A stretch of DNA of 52,438 bases from CAITSH01 sp945892985 (GTDB lineage: Bacteria; Pseudomonadota; Gammaproteobacteria; Burkholderiales; SG8-39). The stretch is taken from NCBI GenBank assembly GCA_945892985.1, contig CAMDDU010000027.1, forward strand, positions 1 through 52,438, written 5' to 3'. Made by a program: the position numbers and the translations under genes. The notes beneath the pieces were generated by a model that saw only the letters and a list, made by a program, of their open reading frames with translations, was not told the DNA's origin and ran no database searches. Below are positions 24,245 through 31,659 of this stretch, one piece after another (the stretch's first letter is position 1; each line of letters opens with the position of its first letter).

Positions 24245-25234
24245 TCAGGCCCGGCGCAGGCTGACATCGCCGCTGACAATGCGTTCCAACCCGCGCGCCG
24301 AGCGCAATAGCAGCGCGCCATCCACATCGATGCCGGCGGCATCCCCGACAAGATCGTCCCCATCCGCGCCGCGCCGCGCGCCCGTGCTGACACTCACGCG
24401 CTGGTTCTGGTGCGCATGCCGTTGCTGCCATTCTTCGCGAAAGGGCGCAAAACCCTCGCGCGCAAACACCTCGAGCACCTTCACCAGTTCGCCCAGCAAC
24501 AGGCCCAGCAGCAAGCTACGCGAGGGCGCCGGGTCGGCGAGGCTCGCGATATCGATGGCGGGTTGGTCAATGGCCGCGCGCAGGGCTGCATCGAGCCGGG
24601 TGTTTACGCCGATGCCGATGACCGCGGCGCTCGGTCCGTCGGCCTCACCGCTGATTTCAATGAGCATGCCGGCCAGTTTTTTCTCATCTTGCAGGACATC
24701 GTTGGGCCACTTCAATTGCACACCGCGCAGCCCCGCCTGCCCAAGGGCACGCACCACCGCTACGCCCACCGCAAGGGACAGCCCGGCAAGGCTGGCTGCG
24801 CCGCCCGCAAACCGCCACAACAGCGAAAAGGTCAGGCTGCCTCCAAGACCGGACTGCCAGGCGCGTCCAAGCCGCCCCCGCCCCGCGCTTTGCCATTCGC
24901 AGGCAATGGCGCTCGCATGCGGCGCGCCCGCGCGGGCGCGCTCCATCAGCAGCGTGTTGGTCGAGGCGCAACTATCGACGAGTTCTAGCCGCAGCTGGCG
25001 AGATCCCGCAGCAGCGGCTTGCAAGACATCAGCTGCGACAAGCAGATCGGCCGGTCTGGCCAGACGGTAACCACGGCCGCGCAATTTGTTAAGCGCAAGC
25101 CCGTGCGTCTCAAGTGCATGGATGGCATGCCACACAGACGAGCGTGTCAGGCCGAGTCCGGCGCCAAGCTGCTCGCCGGAATGAAACCGGCCGTCGGCCA
25201 GAAGACGCAGTAATGGGAAAAGGTGTTTGTTCAT
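24245..25234 (-). CDS. birA: Biotin-protein ligase/biotin operon repressor
   Basis: A 329-residue BirA with an N-terminal winged helix (GEQLGAGLGLTRSSVWHAI), the catalytic core (STNTLLMERA, GRGRLGRAWQSGLGGSL, LKWPNDVL) and a C-terminal SH3-like domain. It activates biotin to biotinyl-AMP and attaches it to carboxylase subunits, and with the helix-turn-helix can act as a repressor. The ATG at 25234 begins the family's N-terminus; upstream in-frame codons lack homology. First gene of birA-coaX-SPOR-cupin. Confidence 0.94.
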   Translation of the reverse strand: MNKHLFPLLRLLADGRFHSGEQLGAGLGLTRSSVWHAIHALETHGLALNKLRGRGYRLARPADLLVAADVLQAAAAGSRQLRLELVDSCASTNTLLMERARAGAPHASAIACEWQSAGRGRLGRAWQSGLGGSLTFSLLWRFAGGAASLAGLSLAVGVAVVRALGQAGLRGVQLKWPNDVLQDEKKLAGMLIEISGEADGPSAAVIGIGVNTRLDAALRAAIDQPAIDIASLADPAPSRSLLLGLLLGELVKVLEVFAREGFAPFREEWQQRHAHQNQRVSVSTGARRGADGDDLVGDAAGIDVDGALLLRSARGLERIVSGDVSLRRA

Positions 25235-25530
25235 ATGCGGCGCAAGACTGAGGTGCGATGTTAGCACCCACACCTTCGGTCTGTGGGGAGCGGCCCTCAG
25301 CCGCCGCTTAGGCCGCTTCGGACGGCGTAAGATTCGGGCGCCCATAAGACACGCCCGTTATGCCCTATGCTATGGCGATGGTCGTCCCTGCAGGCACCAG
25401 CGTCAGGGAAGTTATAATCATCACACCCCGGCCTCTTACGCGACCTGCGTGCAAAGCGTGCCCTGTTTGAATACCCGGCCAATGCTGCAGCACCGCCTGA
25501 CGCTAAACAACAACGAGCGAGGACTCCGGA
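25235..25530. promoter_or_regulatory. Divergent intergenic region, birA and ugpB
   Basis: About 296 bases separate these divergent genes. A TATAAT at 25413-25418 could be a -10 element for the rightward ugpB gene, though a matching -35 is not clear. No phosphate-control (Pho box) direct repeats were recognised, and no gene was seen. Confidence 0.35.
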
Positions 25531-26853
25531 TTGAACTCCCAACTAATCAAAGCACTGAGCTTATGCCTGGTCTTTTTCACCACTACCGCAATACCGCTTC
25601 GCGCCGGGGCTGTCACTGAAATCCAGCTCTGGCATGCCATGGAAGGGGTGCCGGCCGAGGTCCTGGTACAACTGGTCGAGCGCTTCAACGCCAGCCAGAA
25701 AAACTGGCGGGTAGCGCCCACTTACAAGGGCGGCTACCAGGAGACCCTGGAAGCGGGCGTGCTCGCCTCACGCGGCGGCAAGGCTCCGCACCTGTTGCAG
25801 GTTTATGAAGTGGGAACCGCCGGCATGATGGCCTCACCAAAAATGTTCAAACCGCTGCACCAGCTCGCCGCCGAAAACCGCATGAAGCTCGAAACCTACG
25901 CGCCTTCGGTTGCCGCATTTTTCTCTGATGCAAAAGGCAACCTGCAAGCCCTGCCATTCAACAATTCGACGCCGGTGCTTTACTACAACCGCGACAAATT
26001 CATCAAAGCCGGCCTCAACCCGGATATCCCCCCCAAGACCTGGACAGAGCTGCAGGTGAGCCTGCTGGCGCTACACGATGCGGGCGAGACCTGCCCCTAC
26101 ACCAGCTCATGGCAATCCTGGGTACACCTGGAGAACCAGAGCGCCTGGCACAATCATCCCTTCGCCAGCGAAAACAACGGGCTTGGCGGCACACGCGCCC
26201 TACTCGAATTCAACAGCTACCTGATGATCAAGCACATCTCCTTGATGTCATCGTGGGTGAAATCCAAGCTGTTTCATTACTCGGGCCGCACCAACCAGGC
26301 CGACGTGCGCTTTGCCGCAGGCGAGTGCGCGGTGCTCACCGGCTCCTCGGCCGCCTACTCGAGCTTTAAGCGCGCCGCCGCTTTCAAACTCGGTGTCGGA
26401 CAATTGCCTTATTACGACGACTACAACAAAGCGCCCTACAACACGCTGATCGGCGGCGCCGCGCTATGGGCCATGGCCGGCAAGGCCGGCGGCGATTACG
26501 CCGGTGTCGCGCGCTTTTTCGAATTTCTCGCCTCCCCGGTGATCATGGCCGAGTGGAGCGAGAAGACCGGCTATGTTCCGGTGACGCGCGGCTCCTTTCT
26601 TGCCATGAAAAACACCGGGCACTTCAAGGAGAACCCGGATCTGGAAATCGCCGTTCACCAGCTTGTCGGCGTCAAACCAGGCAATTTTGCCAAAGGCGTG
26701 CGCCTAGGTAACTTCCCGCGCATCCGCGACATCATCGACGAGGAACTCGAACTGGTCTGGGACGGCAGCAAGGCGCCCAAAACAGCACTGGATGACGCCG
26801 TGAAGCGTGGCAACGTCCTGCTGCGCCAGTTCGAGAAATCCGCCGGCCATTAA
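25531..26853 (+). CDS. ugpB: Glycerol-3-phosphate ABC binding protein
   Basis: A 440-residue periplasmic binding protein. A signal peptide (residues 1-27) precedes a mature start of VTEIQLWHAMEGVPAEVLVQLVERFN, and later segments such as PFNNSTPVLYYNRDKF, GLGGTRALLEFNS and ALWAMAGKAGGDYAGVARFFEFLASP match UgpB. It captures sn-glycerol-3-phosphate or glycerophosphodiesters. The start is a TTG with GAGGA 7-8 bases upstream. The usual ugpA, ugpE and ugpC genes are missing between it and ugpQ, so the transporter must use components encoded elsewhere or is incomplete. Confidence 0.92.
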   Translation: MNSQLIKALSLCLVFFTTTAIPLRAGAVTEIQLWHAMEGVPAEVLVQLVERFNASQKNWRVAPTYKGGYQETLEAGVLASRGGKAPHLLQVYEVGTAGMMASPKMFKPLHQLAAENRMKLETYAPSVAAFFSDAKGNLQALPFNNSTPVLYYNRDKFIKAGLNPDIPPKTWTELQVSLLALHDAGETCPYTSSWQSWVHLENQSAWHNHPFASENNGLGGTRALLEFNSYLMIKHISLMSSWVKSKLFHYSGRTNQADVRFAAGECAVLTGSSAAYSSFKRAAAFKLGVGQLPYYDDYNKAPYNTLIGGAALWAMAGKAGGDYAGVARFFEFLASPVIMAEWSEKTGYVPVTRGSFLAMKNTGHFKENPDLEIAVHQLVGVKPGNFAKGVRLGNFPRIRDIIDEELELVWDGSKAPKTALDDAVKRGNVLLRQFEKSAGH

Positions 26854-26856
26854 TAG

Positions 26857-26898
26857 TTGGTCATTGGTCATTGGTCATCGGTCATCGGTCATCGGTAA
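26857..26898. repeat. Heptamer tandem repeat (TTGGTCA/TCGGTCA)
   Basis: Six head-to-tail heptamers: three TTGGTCA, two TCGGTCA and a final TCGGTAA. The array begins three bases after the ugpB stop, in the spacer before ugpQ, exactly where the ugpAEC genes would be expected. Confidence 0.95.
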
Positions 26899-26982
26899 AT
26901 GCTTACCGGTCACCATTTATCCGCCTGCTGGAGGCGGGTGGGTAAGGACAGACGATAAACCGGACAAGCAACAAGGAAAGCG

Positions 26983-27717
26983 ATGAAAGCGTGGCCCTAC
27001 CCGAGGATGATCGCCCACCGTGGCGGCGGCACGCTCGCCCCGGAGAACACCCTCGCCGCCATCCGCACCGCCCCCGTCCACGGCTATGGCGGCGTCGAAT
27101 TCGACGTCATGCTGAGCGCCGATAATCAAGCCGTACTCATCCACGATGAAACGCTTGAGCGCACCACCAGCGGCAAAGGCAGGGTCGCCGACACGGCGCT
27201 TGCCGTACTGGCCAGCCTCGATGCCGGCAGCTGGAAGGACCCGCATTTTGGCGGCGAGCCGGTACCCTCCTTCGAAGCTGCAGCAAGGCTTTGCATTGCG
27301 CTGGGCCTGTGGGCGAACATCGAAATAAAACCGGCGCACGGTCATGCGGCAAAAACCGGGGAGATCGCCGGCCGCATCGCAGCGCGATTGTGGCGGGGTG
27401 AAAAAACCTTGCCCCTTATCTCCTCGTTCCGCCGCGCGGCCTTGGTGACCGCACACAAAGCGGCGCCGGACATTCCGCTTGGCTGGCTGGTAGACCGCAT
27501 CGAACCGGGCTGGCAGGAACAACTGATCGACCTGGATTGTGTATCGCTCCATTGCAACCAGACCCATTTGACCGAGACACAGGCACGCGCCGTCAAGGAC
27601 GCGGGCTACTGGCTGGTTTGCTGGACGGTGAACGATCCGCTCACCGCCAGGCGCCTGAGCAATTGGGGCGTCGATGCGATGGTGACCGACCGGATTGACC
27701 TGCTACCGCCAAACTAG
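26983..27717 (+). CDS. ugpQ: Glycerophosphodiester phosphodiesterase
   Basis: A 244-residue TIM-barrel phosphodiesterase (GDPD family). Catalytic and metal-binding motifs: AHRGGGTLAPENTLAA at residue 11 on, VEFDVMLSAD, LIHDETLERTTSG and NIEIKP. It cleaves glycerophosphodiesters to glycerol-3-phosphate and an alcohol. No signal peptide is present, so it works in the cytoplasm, as UgpQ does on imported substrates. It follows ugpB and is likely in the same operon. Confidence 0.93.
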   Translation: MKAWPYPRMIAHRGGGTLAPENTLAAIRTAPVHGYGGVEFDVMLSADNQAVLIHDETLERTTSGKGRVADTALAVLASLDAGSWKDPHFGGEPVPSFEAAARLCIALGLWANIEIKPAHGHAAKTGEIAGRIAARLWRGEKTLPLISSFRRAALVTAHKAAPDIPLGWLVDRIEPGWQEQLIDLDCVSLHCNQTHLTETQARAVKDAGYWLVCWTVNDPLTARRLSNWGVDAMVTDRIDLLPPN

Positions 27718-27719
27718 TT

Positions 27720-27773
27720 GTTCGCGCTATCGCCGATGTTCGTCCTATCCGCGCCGTTCGCGCCATCCGCCGC
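27720..27773. repeat. 18-bp tandem repeat
   Basis: Three imperfect 18-base units, each starting GTTCG and containing ATC (GTTCGCGCTATCGCCGAT is the first), begin right after the ugpQ stop. A second array of 9-base units follows at 27790. Confidence 0.75.
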
Positions 27774-27789
27774 ACTCAGTATCAGCCTA

Positions 27790-27835
27790 AGCGTCAGCAG
27801 CGTCAGCAGCGTCAGCAGCGTCAGCGTCAGCAGCG
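27790..27835. repeat. 9-bp tandem repeat (AGCGTCAGC)
   Basis: Four perfect AGCGTCAGC units, then one shortened unit and a partial one. It lies in the 411-base gap between ugpQ and the phosphomannomutase gene. Confidence 0.9.
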
Positions 27836-27875
27836 CTGCCCAAAAACCGCAGGCCTTGAAAAATGTGAATGCAAA

Positions 27876-27986
27876 TTGGAGGCGCACCAGCTTGCCACCA
27901 AGGCCGACGGCAAGCTACGCAAAGCGGAATGGCGAAAACTGCAACGCGAAATCGACCGCGACACCCGCGCGATACAACGCGAGTAG
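27876..27986 (+). pseudogene. Possible short coding remnant
   Basis: A frame of 36 codons from a TTG (27876) to TAG (27986) has strongly charged, helix-like content (ATKADGKLRKAEWRKLQRE), more protein-like than the surrounding repeats. There is no ribosome binding site, and the open frame upstream runs through the two repeat arrays. It may be the tail of a former small gene or chance. Apart from the repeats and the terminator, the rest of this 411-base gap shows nothing. Confidence 0.25.
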
Positions 27987-28037
27987 CACGACGCGCAGCG
28001 CGCATCTAAGCAAGTCTGGCAAGCCTGGCAAGCCCCG

Positions 28038-28065
28038 AAAAAAACCCGGCATGCCGGGTTTTTTT
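28038..28065. terminator. Bidirectional rho-independent terminator
   Basis: A perfect palindrome, ACCCGGCATGCCGGGT, flanked by seven A and seven T. It can end transcription from both sides and lies between convergent ugpQ and the phosphomannomutase gene. Confidence 0.92.
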
Positions 28066-28128
28066 ACTGATTTAACCAGCATGATCACTGGAAATGCCCG
28101 TCTGGTGCGGCTTTCCAGCCGGCGCGGT

Positions 28129-29517
28129 TCAGAACGGCAGTGCGACCCCCGGCTTTACCGATTGCAGCGCGGCGCGAAAATCGGCCTGGATGCGCTTGAG
28201 CGCCGTCTCGCTGTCCGCCTCGAAGCGCAGCACGATCACCGGCGTGGTGTTGGAGGCGCGCGCTAGACCAAAGCCGTCGGCGTACTCAACACGCAAGCCA
28301 TCCATGGTGATGACCTCAAGCGCGCCGGAAAATTTCACGCTCTGCTGCATTTGCGCGATCAGACGATGCGGTTCGCCCTCGGCCAGTTTGATGTTGAGCT
28401 CGGGCGTGGACAAGGCATCGGGCAGGGCGTTGAGGACGGCGCTCGGGTCGGCATCGCGCGACACAATTTCGAGCAGGCGCGCGCCGGCGTACTGTCCGTC
28501 ATCAAAACCGAACCAGCGCTCGCCAAAAAAAGTATGGCCGCTCATTTCACCGGCGAGCGGCGCACCGGAGACTTTCATCTTCGCTTTGATCAACGAGTGG
28601 CCGGTCTTCCACATCACCGGCCTGCCGCCATGCTGACGGATCCAGGGCGCGAGCTTGCGCGTGCACTTGACGTCAAAAATTATTTCCGCGCCGGGGTTGC
28701 GTGACAGCACGTCCGCGGCGTAGAGCATCAGTTGCCGGTCCGGGTAAATGATGTCACCCCCGCGCGTCACCACGCCCAGCCTGTCGCCATCGCCGTCAAA
28801 AGCAAGGCCCAGTTCGGCGCCCTGCGCCTTTACCGCCTGGATCAGGTCCTGCAGGTTCTCGGGTTTGGATGGATCGGGATGGTGATTGGGAAAATTGCCG
28901 TCCACCTCGCAGAATAGTTCCGTGACCTCGCAACCGAGGCGGCGGTACAACTCACCCGCCGTGGCGCCCGCCACACCGTTGCCGCAATCGAGCACGACCT
29001 TCATCGGCCGCGCGAGCTTCACATCACCGACAATGCGCGACAGGTAGGCTTCGCGCACATCGGCGGTAGAAAAGGTGCCCGCCCCGTCGACGGCCTCGGT
29101 GAAATCGCCGCTTTCGATGCGCATGCGCAGCGCCTGGATGTCGTCGCCAGACAAGGTCGTGCCACCGAGCACCATTTTCAGGCCGTTGTAATCGGGCGGA
29201 TTATGACTGCCTGTCACGGCCACCGCGCTGCCGCAGCCAAGGTGATGCGCGGCGAAATACACCATGGGTGTGGCGACCATGCCGACGTCGATAACGTTCA
29301 CACCGGCGGCGCGTATTCCCTCAGACAAGGCGGCGGCAAGAGCGGGCCCCGAATGCCGGCCGTCGCGGCCCACGGCGATCGTCGTTTGCCCGCGCGCGCG
29401 CGCCTCACTGCCAAGGGCGCGGCCAATAAGTCGCACGCCCTCCTCGGTAAGCGTTTTGCCGACGATGCCGCGAATGTCGTAGGCCTTGAAAATTTCGGGC
29501 GGGGGAAGCGCAGTCAT
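28129..29517 (-). CDS. Phosphomannomutase/phosphoglucomutase
   Basis: A 462-residue alpha-D-phosphohexomutase of the AlgC type, interconverting mannose- or glucose-1- and 6-phosphates for polysaccharide and LPS precursors. It starts with IFKAYDIRGIVGKTLTEEG; the catalytic phosphoserine is Ser104 in TGSHNPPDYNG, the metal loop is DGDGDRLGV, the sugar loop is GEMSGHTFF and the phosphate site is RASNTTP. The ATG at 29517 is seven bases after the stop of the upstream hydrolase gene, so the two are cotranscribed. Confidence 0.93.
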   Translation of the reverse strand: MTALPPPEIFKAYDIRGIVGKTLTEEGVRLIGRALGSEARARGQTTIAVGRDGRHSGPALAAALSEGIRAAGVNVIDVGMVATPMVYFAAHHLGCGSAVAVTGSHNPPDYNGLKMVLGGTTLSGDDIQALRMRIESGDFTEAVDGAGTFSTADVREAYLSRIVGDVKLARPMKVVLDCGNGVAGATAGELYRRLGCEVTELFCEVDGNFPNHHPDPSKPENLQDLIQAVKAQGAELGLAFDGDGDRLGVVTRGGDIIYPDRQLMLYAADVLSRNPGAEIIFDVKCTRKLAPWIRQHGGRPVMWKTGHSLIKAKMKVSGAPLAGEMSGHTFFGERWFGFDDGQYAGARLLEIVSRDADPSAVLNALPDALSTPELNIKLAEGEPHRLIAQMQQSVKFSGALEVITMDGLRVEYADGFGLARASNTTPVIVLRFEADSETALKRIQADFRAALQSVKPGVALPF

Positions 29518-29524
29518 CAGGGGC

Positions 29525-30520
29525 TCAGCTATGTGCGGAAAAGAAGGACAGTATACGTTGCGGCAGCCAGTCGAGCTGCCCGGGCCAGGCGCCGCGCACG
29601 AATCCGACATGACCGCCCTGCGACGGATAATCCAGACGGACCAGGGCCGAGACTTCGCTCGCGTCGGGCAGGTAACGCGCCGGCATGAAAGGGTCGTTCA
29701 GGGCATTGAGAACGAGGGTCGGCACGGCAACGTCCCGCAAACCCGCCTTGGAACTCGCGCGCGTCCAGTAATCATCCGTATCACGATAGCCGTGCAGGGG
29801 CGCGGTGACGACATTGTCAAAATCGCGCAGCGTGGCTGCAGCGAGCATCGCCGCGCGATCGACCATGCCGGGAAACTGCTCCAGCTTGGCCAGTGTCTTT
29901 TTTTTCATGGTCGACAAAAACATGCGCGAATAAACCAGGTTGAAGCCGCGCCCGAGCGCATACCCGGCCCCCATCAGATCGAGTGGCGCCGACACTGCGG
30001 CGGCGACATCGGCGAGTGCCGCGGCAGCACCGCCGCGCTCACCGAGGCACTTGAGCAGCGCGTTGCCGCCCAGCGACACACCCATGGCATAGAGCGGTGC
30101 ACTGCCCGCGGCCTTGCGCATGCGCGCAAGAATCCAGGCGACCTCAGCGGCATCGCCCGAATGATAGGCGCGCGGCAGGCGGTTCATCTCGCCCGAGCAA
30201 CCGCGAAAATGCGGAAACGCCCCGCGCCAGCCGCGCGCGGCCAGGGCCGCCAACAGCGCCTGCGCGTAATGGCTGTGCGAACTGCCCTCCAGACCGTGGA
30301 ACAACACCACCAGCGGACGCGACGCGTCGCCGTGAAACCAGTCTACATCGATGAAGTCCCCATCCGGCGCATCCCAGCGCTCACGCTGCAGGGGTGGCCG
30401 CGCACGCTGGCGCAAGAGCGCGGCATAAATAGTCTGCAGGTTGCCACCTGGCAGCCAGGCCGGCGGCACATAGGGCGGTCCGCCATCATCGGTGCGAAAA
30501 CCGTCTGGTCCGGGCCGCAT
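29525..30520 (-). CDS. YheT-family alpha/beta hydrolase
   Basis: A 331-residue alpha/beta hydrolase (COG0429). The family N-terminus PPAWLPGGNLQTIYAAL is present, then the oxyanion region HGLEGSSHSHYAQALL, nucleophile Ser in MGVSLGGNALLK, Asp in NALNDPFMP and His in SQGGHVGFV. The physiological substrate of YheT proteins is unclear; esterase activity is usual. The start is placed at the ATG at 30520, since the upstream 32 codons do not match the family. Confidence 0.87.
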   Translation of the reverse strand: MRPGPDGFRTDDGGPPYVPPAWLPGGNLQTIYAALLRQRARPPLQRERWDAPDGDFIDVDWFHGDASRPLVVLFHGLEGSSHSHYAQALLAALAARGWRGAFPHFRGCSGEMNRLPRAYHSGDAAEVAWILARMRKAAGSAPLYAMGVSLGGNALLKCLGERGGAAAALADVAAAVSAPLDLMGAGYALGRGFNLVYSRMFLSTMKKKTLAKLEQFPGMVDRAAMLAAATLRDFDNVVTAPLHGYRDTDDYWTRASSKAGLRDVAVPTLVLNALNDPFMPARYLPDASEVSALVRLDYPSQGGHVGFVRGAWPGQLDWLPQRILSFFSAHS

Positions 30521-30542
30521 GCTCAGCCGGGCAATCGCGCGA

Positions 30543-30983
30543 TCAATGCAGAATTTTGGGCGCTTCACCGCGGTGCGGCGCCTGCATTGGCAGGTCCTGC
30601 GGTGCCGGCGAGGCATGATGCAAGATCATGCGCCAGCCGGTGGCATTACGCATATAGACATTGGTGGCGATGACCGGATGACGCACACCCTTTTCCCCGC
30701 TGACGAGAAGACTCTCGTGCACACTATGCACCGCCAGCATCATCCCGCTCACCTGCGTCTGGTTGGTGATATGCACCTGCAGGCGCTGGCCGGAACGGCA
30801 GATGGCCGCCCATCCTGCGCGCACCTGCTCAAAGCCGGCAAGGCGCTCGCCGCCCGGGTGCACACAGACAACCTCCTCGTCGTCCGCCCACACCTCCATC
30901 ATCGCTTCGAGGTCGCCGCGCTCAAGCGCTTCGTAAAACGCCGCTTCAGCATCTTGCGCCGTCGGGAAAGAGGTCTTTTTCAT
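30543..30983 (-). CDS. NTF2-like SnoaL-type protein
   Basis: A 146-residue NTF2-fold protein of the SnoaL/DUF4440 type: AEAAFYEALERGDLEAMMEVWADDEEVVCVHPGG and a C-terminal GWRMILHHASPAP strand. These small proteins are conserved in betaproteobacteria next to YheT genes (recalled) and have no assigned function. It lies 22 bases upstream of the hydrolase gene on the same strand and probably heads that operon. Confidence 0.8.
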   Translation of the reverse strand: MKKTSFPTAQDAEAAFYEALERGDLEAMMEVWADDEEVVCVHPGGERLAGFEQVRAGWAAICRSGQRLQVHITNQTQVSGMMLAVHSVHESLLVSGEKGVRHPVIATNVYMRNATGWRMILHHASPAPQDLPMQAPHRGEAPKILH

Positions 30984-31037
30984 TTGCCGCCGATGGTAGC
31001 CGAAAGCGTGCGCAGCTGACTAGCGCTGCGACCGGCG

Positions 31038-31409
31038 TCAGCCATGACTCTCACCCAGCGCCCAAGCGGCGATGACATCGAGAATGGCCTCGACCTCGCC
31101 TATGGGCGGGCTGACGACGATATCAATTTCAGGATGACGTTCCTGCAGGGCCGCTATTTTTTTCGGCAAGTCCTGCTTGAGGTGCCCGCCCTGCGCCATG
31201 AACAGCGGAATCAGGCGGATGCTACCCACCGCCTTTGCCGCGCACGCCGCCACCACATCCTCTAGGGATGGCTGCATAAGCTCAAGGTAGGCAAGGTGCA
31301 CATCCAACCCGGGCCGCGCCGCCAGCATGCGTTCGCGTATGCGCTCGAAGGGCCCGGCCCATTGCGGGTCGCGCGCGCCGTGAGCGAAGAGAATCGTAGC
31401 GAATGTCAT
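31038..31409 (-). CDS. cbiX: CbiX-type sirohydrochlorin chelatase
   Basis: A 123-residue small CbiX protein. It should insert Co or Fe into sirohydrochlorin for cobalamin or siroheme synthesis. The two metal-handling His are visible in ILFAHGARDPQW and FMAQGGHLKQDLP; the half-length size fits a homodimeric small chelatase. No ribosome binding site precedes the ATG. Its first 29 bases, including the start codon, have been duplicated in tandem three times upstream, so translation starts within a repeat. Confidence 0.87.
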   Translation of the reverse strand: MTFATILFAHGARDPQWAGPFERIRERMLAARPGLDVHLAYLELMQPSLEDVVAACAAKAVGSIRLIPLFMAQGGHLKQDLPKKIAALQERHPEIDIVVSPPIGEVEAILDVIAAWALGESHG

Positions 31410-31508
31410 GGGGCGAAGAGAATCGTAGCGAATGTCATGGAACGAAGAGGATCGTAGCGAATGTCATGGAACAAAGAGGATCGTAGCGAAGGTCATGGAA
31501 CGAAGAGA
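31410..31508. repeat. 29-bp tandem duplication of the cbiX start
   Basis: Three full 29-base units and a partial fourth continue the first 29 bases of cbiX upstream, with 1-3 differences per unit. Minus-strand ATGs lie at 31438, 31467 and 31496, each 29 bases apart. Because 29 is not a multiple of three, each copy encodes a ten-residue peptide (MTFATILFVP or MTFATILFAP) whose TGA overlaps the next ATG as ATGA; the last one overlaps the real cbiX start. Confidence 0.93.
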
Positions 31509-31546
31509 ATGCCTAATCGAACTTCAAAATTAAAATTTTTTACCTT

Positions 31547-31639
31547 GTCATTGCGCGGAGCAAAGCGACGAAGCAATCTTGTCGTATTGCTTAAGTCATC
31601 ACAATCTCGACGAGATTGCTTCGCTGCTCTCGCAATGAC
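31547..31639. repeat. Long inverted repeat (REP/MITE-like)
   Basis: Arms beginning GTCATTGCG at each end pair over about 32 bases (left 31547-31584, right 31608-31639) with a few mismatches, the right arm ending in CGCAATGAC. The GTCATTGCGxGGAGC...GAAGCAATCT form is a repeat type seen dispersed in several bacterial phyla (recalled). It lies between cbiX and the amidase gene. No transposase is encoded, so it is probably non-autonomous or a structural REP element. Confidence 0.85.
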
Positions 31640-31659
31640 ATTACCATGCGCGAGAAAAC

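Noticed and set aside
27718..28266. 182-codon plus-strand frame after ugpQ
   Set aside because: It is driven by SVSSVS-type tandem repeats, runs through a transcription terminator and overlaps the end of the phosphomannomutase gene.
31410..31508. 29-base repeats considered as a CRISPR array
   Set aside because: The units are directly head to tail with no spacers, and they are copies of the start of cbiX.
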